Of a DNA stretch of 64,000 bases, positions 59,799 to 64,000 are shown piece after piece. The notes under the pieces are model-generated. The model searched no databases. It saw only the letters and a program-made list of their open reading frames with translations, and was not told where the DNA came from. Source of the DNA: Nonomuraea pusilla. GTDB taxonomy: Bacteria > Actinomycetota > Actinomycetes > Streptosporangiales > Streptosporangiaceae. Numbering within the stretch: position 1 is the stretch's first letter; the number at the start of each line of letters is the position of its first letter. The position numbers and the translations under genes are program-made. Location of the stretch: positions 62,001 through 126,000 of the forward strand of contig NZ_FOBF01000004.1 of NCBI RefSeq assembly GCF_900109355.1. The letters run 5' to 3'.

Positions 59799-60869
59799 TC
59801 AGGTCCGCCGGACGCTCTGGCAGGGGACGTCCGGCTCGGGTCCGTCCAGGTCGTACGGGTCGAGAGGGGCTCCGGTGGGCCGGGGCTCGCCCTGCCGCGC
59901 CTCGGGGAAGACGGGGTGGACGAACCGGTCGGGTGCGCCGCACCGGGAAGGGGCGGCGCCCCGGCTCCAGTCGGTGGCCCACACGACCAGGTCGCCGCGC
60001 GCACGGTAGATCAGCATGGTGGCCCGCCCGTGGACGACGAGGCGCATCGTCGAGCCGGCGTCACCGGGCCGCCGCACGCCGTAGACGACGACGAAGCGCG
60101 TCGTCACCTTGGCCCCGGCGTGGCCCGGCTCCTTGAAGGGGGCCAGCGTGGCCTTGGACGTCACCTTGATCACGTCGGTGGCGAGTTCGGCGCTGCCGGG
60201 GGCGAGGCTGGTGACCCAGCCGCGGGTGTCGCCGTCGCGCTCGCCGCCCTTGCGGTCGAGCCGCTTGGCGAAGATCGAGCGCTCGTCGGGGTGCAGCAGC
60301 TTCATGAACGCGGACGGCCGCCCTCCCGCGATCGTCGCACGGTCCAGGAAGGCGGCGGCGAGCAGGGCGCGGGTGCGCTTGAGGCCCGCGGCCACCTGCT
60401 TCTCCGACAGTCCGCTGACGGCTCTGGCCTTCGGCATGACGAAGCCGGCGACGCCCTCGGCGTACGACTGCGCGGGCGACCCGGCGAACGGGTTCACCAG
60501 GCGTTCGGGAACCGCGACCGGCGTCGCGGCCGGGGCCGAGGCCGTGGCCGGGGCCGTGGCCACGGCCGTGGCCGTGAGCGTCACGGCGGGCCGGGCGGGC
60601 ACGGGGGAGAGCAGGTCGGGACGGAAGGCGACGACGATGCCCGAGGCGGCCAGCACGGTGCACATCAGCGCGAGGGCCACCCAGAGCCGGCCGGTCCGGC
60701 GTTGCGGGCCGGCCTCCCGCCGGGTTCCGGCGGGCCGCGCGCCGCCTCCCGCGTTCCTGGGCGGCCTGACCCCCTTGACCGCCGCCGCCCGCATCCTGCG
60801 CTGCTCCTCCTCGCTGAACTGGGAGATGAGTTCGTTGAAGCGCGCGTCGAGGTCGTCCCCGTATGGCAT
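59799..60869 (-). CDS. Single-pass membrane protein, unknown function
   Basis: 356 residues. A short acidic cytoplasmic N-terminus (DDLDARFNELISQFSEEEQR) leads to a basic Pro/Arg stretch and one membrane helix (61-81, RLWVALALMCTVLAASGIVV). A Thr/Ala/Pro linker follows, then a large extracytoplasmic domain (about 125-356) with two Cys near the end (RCGAPD, VPCQS). I recognise no family; it resembles actinobacterial hypothetical proteins encoded upstream of glnA. A 17-nt palindrome abuts the start codon. Confidence 0.78.
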   Translation of the reverse strand: MPYGDDLDARFNELISQFSEEEQRRMRAAAVKGVRPPRNAGGGARPAGTRREAGPQRRTGRLWVALALMCTVLAASGIVVAFRPDLLSPVPARPAVTLTATAVATAPATASAPAATPVAVPERLVNPFAGSPAQSYAEGVAGFVMPKARAVSGLSEKQVAAGLKRTRALLAAAFLDRATIAGGRPSAFMKLLHPDERSIFAKRLDRKGGERDGDTRGWVTSLAPGSAELATDVIKVTSKATLAPFKEPGHAGAKVTTRFVVVYGVRRPGDAGSTMRLVVHGRATMLIYRARGDLVVWATDWSRGAAPSRCGAPDRFVHPVFPEARQGEPRPTGAPLDPYDLDGPEPDVPCQSVRRT

Positions 60870-60886
60870 GCGTCCATGATGGACGC
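60870..60886. promoter_or_regulatory. Palindrome at the start of the membrane protein gene
   Basis: GCGTCCAT-G-ATGGACGC, perfect 8-bp arms with a 1-nt centre, directly upstream of the ATG at 60869 and in the 76-bp divergent gap before the RDD gene. Confidence 0.6.
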
Positions 60887-60945
60887 GTCAGAGCGCGGTT
60901 GGGTCACGACGTGGACCGGCCGTGCGGCCGGATACCGTGGAGGGC

Positions 60946-61407
60946 ATGAGCAGCAACGAGCCGCGGTGGACGCAGACCTGGCTGGGCGGGGTGCGCTCCG
61001 CCGGGATCGATCTGGGGTATCCGGGCGAGCGCCTGGGCGTGCCCGAGGAGGGCAGCGGGTCGATCGCGGGGTGGGGCCGGCGCATCGCGGCGCTCGTCAT
61101 CGACTGGATGATCTGCACCTGGGTGGTGGTGCAGCTGCTGCTCAGGATGAACCCGGCGGACGCGCCGTGGGCGCCGGTCGCCGTCTTCGCCCTGCAGTAC
61201 CTCGTGCTGGTGGGGTTCATGGGGCAGACGTTCGGCCACCGGCTGGCGGGCATCAGGGTGGCGGCCATGGACGGCGGCGACCCGCGCCTGCTGCCCGTGC
61301 TCGTCCGCACCGTGCTGCTGTGCCTGGCGGTGCCCGCGCTGATCTGGGACCGCGACCACCGCGGCGTGCACGACCGCGTGTCGAACACGATGGTCGTCAG
61401 GATGTAG
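60946..61407 (+). CDS. RDD-family membrane protein
   Basis: 153 residues. The RDD domain (about 40-150) starts GWGRRIAALVIDWMICTWVV (with R and D of the signature in RRIAALVID), and GQTFGHRLAGIRVAAMDGGD follows. It ends with RDHRGVHDRVSNTMVV, the conserved last helix border. There are three membrane helices. Function is unknown, possibly transport. In Streptomyces an RDD gene also neighbours glnA. ATG 60946 lies 7 nt after TACCGT (60933-60938). Confidence 0.88.
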   Translation: MSSNEPRWTQTWLGGVRSAGIDLGYPGERLGVPEEGSGSIAGWGRRIAALVIDWMICTWVVVQLLLRMNPADAPWAPVAVFALQYLVLVGFMGQTFGHRLAGIRVAAMDGGDPRLLPVLVRTVLLCLAVPALIWDRDHRGVHDRVSNTMVVRM

Positions 61408-61421
61408 TCCAGAGGCGAGAA

Positions 61422-61459
61422 AAACCATACCGGGTTCGGAAACGAACCGGGTTTGGTTT
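61422..61459. promoter_or_regulatory. TetR operator with 17-bp arms
   Basis: Arms 61422-61438 and 61443-61459 match at 15 of 17 positions around GAAA (left arm AAACCATACCGGGTTCG). The right arm runs into the -10 TATGCT (61459-61464) of the TetR gene, so binding would block its own transcription. Confidence 0.85.
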
Positions 61460-61470
61460 ATGCTGTCCGC

Positions 61471-62178
61471 ATGATGGCGGGGCTCAGGGAGCGCAAGAAG
61501 GCCGAGACGCGGCGGCGCATCGCCGAGACGGCGCTGCGGCTGTTCGACGCGCGCGGCTACGACGCGGTGACCGTGAACGAGATCGCCGAGGCGGCGGGGG
61601 TCGCCAAGGTGACGCTGTTCTCGTACTTCCCCTCGAAGGAGGCGATCGTCCTCGACGGCGTCGGCGACGACCTGGCGGGCGTCGTCGAGCGGCGGGGGGC
61701 GGGGCGCACGCCGCTCGCGGCGCTGCGCGCCCACCTGCGGGAGGTGGCCGCGCGCCCGCCCGGCGAGGCCGACGCCGGGGAGCTGGCCGGGGAGCTGATG
61801 GCACGCGTCCGGGTCATCACCTCCAGCCCGGCGCTGCTGGCCGCGGTCGAGCAGGCGAACGCGGCGGAGCGGCACCGTCTCGCCGCCGCGCTCGCCGCGG
61901 CCCGTGGCGCGGGCGGTGGCGCGGACGGTGGCGCGGCCCTAGGCGCGGGCGGTGACGACCTGGTGGCGCGGCTCATGGCGGCGCAGGTCACGGCCGTCGT
62001 CGGCGCCCTGCAGGAGGCGTTCTTCCTGCGGCTGGCCTCCGGCACGCCGATGGAGGAGGCGGGGCGCCGCCTGACCGCCGACGTCGAGACGGCCTTCGAC
62101 CTCCTGGAGCACGGCCTCGCCGCCGCCGACGAGCACGCCACCCAGCAGAACGGGGACAGCCATGAAGATGGGCGTTAA
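61471..62178 (+). CDS. TetR-family transcriptional regulator
   Basis: 235 residues. Helix-turn-helix about 8-58 (KKAETRRRIAETALRLFDAR, VNEIAEAAGVAKVTLFSYFPSKEAIV), then a helical ligand domain with a Gly/Ala-rich insert (about 146-162). The first ATG is 6 nt after TATGCT, so the mRNA is probably leaderless; the adjacent Met codon is an alternative. The operator overlaps the promoter, implying autorepression. The 3' end overlaps the TIM-barrel gene by 17 nt, so both are under the same control. Confidence 0.92.
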   Translation: MMAGLRERKKAETRRRIAETALRLFDARGYDAVTVNEIAEAAGVAKVTLFSYFPSKEAIVLDGVGDDLAGVVERRGAGRTPLAALRAHLREVAARPPGEADAGELAGELMARVRVITSSPALLAAVEQANAAERHRLAAALAAARGAGGGADGGAALGAGGDDLVARLMAAQVTAVVGALQEAFFLRLASGTPMEEAGRRLTADVETAFDLLEHGLAAADEHATQQNGDSHEDGR

Positions 62179-63127
62179 CTACGACGTCGGGTTCCTCCCG
62201 GGTCCAGGCCTGACCCGCAAGGCGTTCGACGTCGAGGACGTCCGGCGCGACATGCGGACCATCGCCCGCGACCTGCACTGCGCCTGCGTACGCGTCTCAG
62301 GGGCCGACCCCGCCCGCGTCGCCGTCGCCGCCGAGGAGGCCGCCGCCGAGGGGCTGGAGGTGTGGTTCTCGCCGCTGCCCGTCGACCTCGGCCCCGCCGG
62401 GACGCTCGCCGTCGTCGCCGACGCGGCAGAACGGGCCGAGACGTTACGGCGCGGCGGCGCCCGGGTCGTGCTCGTCACCGGCTGCGAGCTGAGCGCGTTC
62501 GCGCACGGCTTCATCCCCGGCGACGGCCACCGCGAGCGCCTGCGCGCGATGATGACGGGCGACGTGGCGTGGTGGACGTCCCTGATGGACGTCATGCCCC
62601 GCTTCAACGCGTTCCTGGCCGAGACGGCGTCCGCCGCCCGCGAGCGCTTCTCCGGCCCGCTCAGCTACGCCTCAGGCCCCTGGGAGCCGGTGGACTGGAC
62701 GCCGTTCGACGTCGTCGGCGTCGACGCCTACCGGGCGGCGTACAACGCGCACGACTACCTGGACGACCTGCGGGCCCACTTCCGGCACGGCAAGCCCGTC
62801 GCCGTCACCGAGTTCGGCACCTGCCCCTACCGAGGCGCGGGCGACCGGGGCGGCTCCGCCTGGATGGTGCCCGACGGCGCCGTGCCCGACGAGGGCGAGC
62901 AGGCGCGCTACTTCGAGGAGTTGACCGACCTGTTCGAGCGCGAGGGCGTCGACACCGCGCTGTGGTTCACCTTCGCCGCCTTCCACCTGGCCGAAGGCTC
63001 CGACCTCGGCTCGTACGGAGTGGTCGGCAGGCGCGGCGGCTCGCGCTGGGAGCCCCGGGAGGTCTTCCACGCGATGGCCGCCAGGTACGGGCGCGGCGGC
63101 GGCCCGGTCAGGGACGCGCGCAACTGA
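62162..63127 (+). CDS. TIM-barrel glycosyl-hydrolase-like protein
   Basis: 321 residues without signal peptide. The fold resembles GH-clan TIM barrels: KMGVNYDVGFLPGPGLTR at the start, VVGVDAYRAAYN (strand with Asp), PVAVTEFGTCPYRGAG (Glu at the end of a strand, nucleophile-like) and TALWFTFAAFHLAEG. Related actinobacterial proteins are sometimes labelled abortive infection proteins, but I see no support for a phage role. ATG 62162 lies inside the TetR gene end with GGGGA upstream; the 3' end overlaps the convergent methyltransferase by 20 nt. The TetR protein probably regulates it. Confidence 0.75.
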   Translation: MKMGVNYDVGFLPGPGLTRKAFDVEDVRRDMRTIARDLHCACVRVSGADPARVAVAAEEAAAEGLEVWFSPLPVDLGPAGTLAVVADAAERAETLRRGGARVVLVTGCELSAFAHGFIPGDGHRERLRAMMTGDVAWWTSLMDVMPRFNAFLAETASAARERFSGPLSYASGPWEPVDWTPFDVVGVDAYRAAYNAHDYLDDLRAHFRHGKPVAVTEFGTCPYRGAGDRGGSAWMVPDGAVPDEGEQARYFEELTDLFEREGVDTALWFTFAAFHLAEGSDLGSYGVVGRRGGSRWEPREVFHAMAARYGRGGGPVRDARN

Positions 63128-63872
63128 AGATCGCGGTGCCCGGCAGGTGCCGGCCGCGCAGCGGGCTCCACCCGCCCCAGACCCGGTCGTGCCCCTCGGG
63201 CCACTCGGGCTCCAGCAGCCCGGTGACCGTCAACCCGGACGCGACGAGGAGGTTCACCCAGTCGCCCAGCGTGCGGTGGTGCTCGACGTACGTCGGCGTG
63301 CCCGCGTCGTCGCGCTCCACGTACGGGGAGCGGTCGAAGTAGGACCGGTCGGAGGTCAGCCCGCGCGGGCCGGGGTCGTCGGGGAACGCCCACCGCACGG
63401 GATGGCTGACCGAGAACACGAACCTGCCGCCCGGCCTGAGCACCCTGCGCACCTCGCGGAAGACCGCGAGCGGGTCGGCCACGAACGGCAGCGCGCCGAA
63501 GGCCGAGCAGGCCAGGTCGAACGACCCGGCGGCGAACGGCAGCGCCTCGGCGTCGGCTTGCACGACGGGCACGCGCAGGCCGGTGTCGAGGTCGATGCGC
63601 TGGGAGTGGCGCAGCTGCCGGTGCGACACGTCGAACGCCGCCACCCGGGCGCCCCGCGTCACCAGCCACCGCGCGCACTGCGCCGCGCCGCACCCGATCT
63701 CCAGGACGGCGCGGCCCTCGACGTCGCCGAGCAGGCGGGCGTCGGCCTCGTCGAGCCCCTCGGGGCACCAGACGAAGCCGGTGTCGCGCAGGAAGCCGCC
63801 GTGCTCGGCCTGGTAGTCGTCGGCGTTGCCGTCCCACCAGCCGCGGTTGGCGCGCGAAGAGGTCGAGAGCAC
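63108..63872 (-). CDS. Class I SAM-dependent methyltransferase
   Basis: 254 residues. The SAM-binding motif I is VLEIGCGAAQCARWL, motif II lies around VAAFDVSHRQL, and VQADAEALPFAAGSFDLACSAFGALPF covers motifs III/IV. VRRVLRPGGRFVFSVSHP is the typical post-motif strand. The substrate is unknown; the UbiE/MenG-like pattern suggests a small molecule. GTG 63872 shares one base with the stop of the upstream gene (TAGTG), so translation is coupled. Confidence 0.92.
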   Translation of the reverse strand: MLSTSSRANRGWWDGNADDYQAEHGGFLRDTGFVWCPEGLDEADARLLGDVEGRAVLEIGCGAAQCARWLVTRGARVAAFDVSHRQLRHSQRIDLDTGLRVPVVQADAEALPFAAGSFDLACSAFGALPFVADPLAVFREVRRVLRPGGRFVFSVSHPVRWAFPDDPGPRGLTSDRSYFDRSPYVERDDAGTPTYVEHHRTLGDWVNLLVASGLTVTGLLEPEWPEGHDRVWGGWSPLRGRHLPGTAIFSCARP

Positions 63873-64000
63873 TAGCGCATCTTGGGGCCGCGCGGCATGC
63901 GCGCGCCCTTCGGCATCGGACCCTTGGGCATGGGCAGGTTCTTCGGCAGCGAGCGCAGGCGGTCCTTCACCTCGTTGACCGAGGGCTTCTTGAGGTTGCG
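63872..64000 (-). CDS. C-terminal end of a probable DUF4191 membrane protein (partial)
   Basis: Only the last 42 codons are in the window: RNLKKPSVNEVKDRLRSLP followed by Met/Pro/Lys repeats (MPKGPMPKGARMPRG) and KMR at the end. A basic tail with MPKGPMPKG is what I recall for the DUF4191 proteins encoded near lipA and glnA in actinobacteria, which would fit the RDD and glnA neighbours. The assignment rests on this tail and on synteny only. Confidence 0.55.
   Translation of the reverse strand, partial: RNLKKPSVNEVKDRLRSLPKNLPMPKGPMPKGARMPRGPKMR

Noticed and set aside
62162..63127. Abortive-infection phage defence gene
   Set aside because: The label is used for related proteins, but the sequence shows a TIM-barrel enzyme-like pattern and no defence genes are around it.
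1..64000. tRNA, rRNA, insertion sequences, attachment sites or replication origin
   Set aside because: No cloverleaf, rRNA segment, transposase, integrase or DnaA-box cluster was recognised anywhere in the window.

Overview
The window is high-GC DNA, densely packed with genes on both strands. It looks like chromosome from an actinomycete. I infer Streptosporangiales (Nonomuraea-like) or a close relative of Streptomyces from the GlnR operators, the F420-dependent reductase, ECF41 sigma factors, a SARP-type regulator, many GTG starts and many apparently leaderless promoters. I see no rRNA, tRNA, transposase, prophage or CRISPR array. Core genes (map, panB, ctaD, nadE, glnA2, glnE, glnA) form a backbone, with accessory islands between them.

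Left end (1-9.7 kb): a purine catabolism locus (NCS2 purine permease, small EF-hand protein, molybdopterin subunit of xanthine dehydrogenase) runs leftward from a divergent PucR regulator. Next is a 44-codon secreted peptide gene divergent from an HTH-TPR regulator, which resembles an RRNPP-type peptide signalling pair. A copper locus (CopC, then a CopD-CtaG fusion) and a stand-alone HATPase protein follow.

9.7-28.8 kb: map and a 58-residue conserved protein; two ECF41-type sigma factors flanking a LUD protein and an NDH-2-like flavoprotein, with a 25-bp-arm palindrome between them; a rifampicin-monooxygenase-like flavoprotein; a cyclase-family hydrolase with a small membrane protein and a LysR regulator; an F420:NADPH reductase; an ABC exporter with a two-component system; a MocR regulator divergent from a trans-sulfuration enzyme, followed by a threonine-dehydratase-like enzyme and a small molybdopterin-domain protein.

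28.8-43.9 kb: panB; MFS pumps, one with its TetR regulator; a PCuAC-like lipoprotein facing a solo ctaD; nadE; an unusual SARP-receiver-LuxR fusion; an MFS/ArsR divergent pair sharing an operator; and an EF-hand protein in an operon with a class I terpene synthase.

43.9-64 kb: the nitrogen block. glnA2-like, glnE and glnA lie in this order, with a tandem GlnR operator at glnA and a single GlnR box upstream of glnA2. Between them are a P-loop kinase-like protein, a hotdog-like protein, hydrolases, a class I amidotransferase, an HXXEE membrane protein, a LysR/MFS pair, a secreted LGFP-repeat protein and other small proteins. The right end holds an RDD membrane protein, a TetR regulator overlapping a TIM-barrel hydrolase-like gene, a methyltransferase and the 3' end of a probable DUF4191 gene.

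GC-rich minisatellites (12 to 36 bp units) recur between genes and also inside coding ends, giving repetitive tails on otherwise ordinary proteins.
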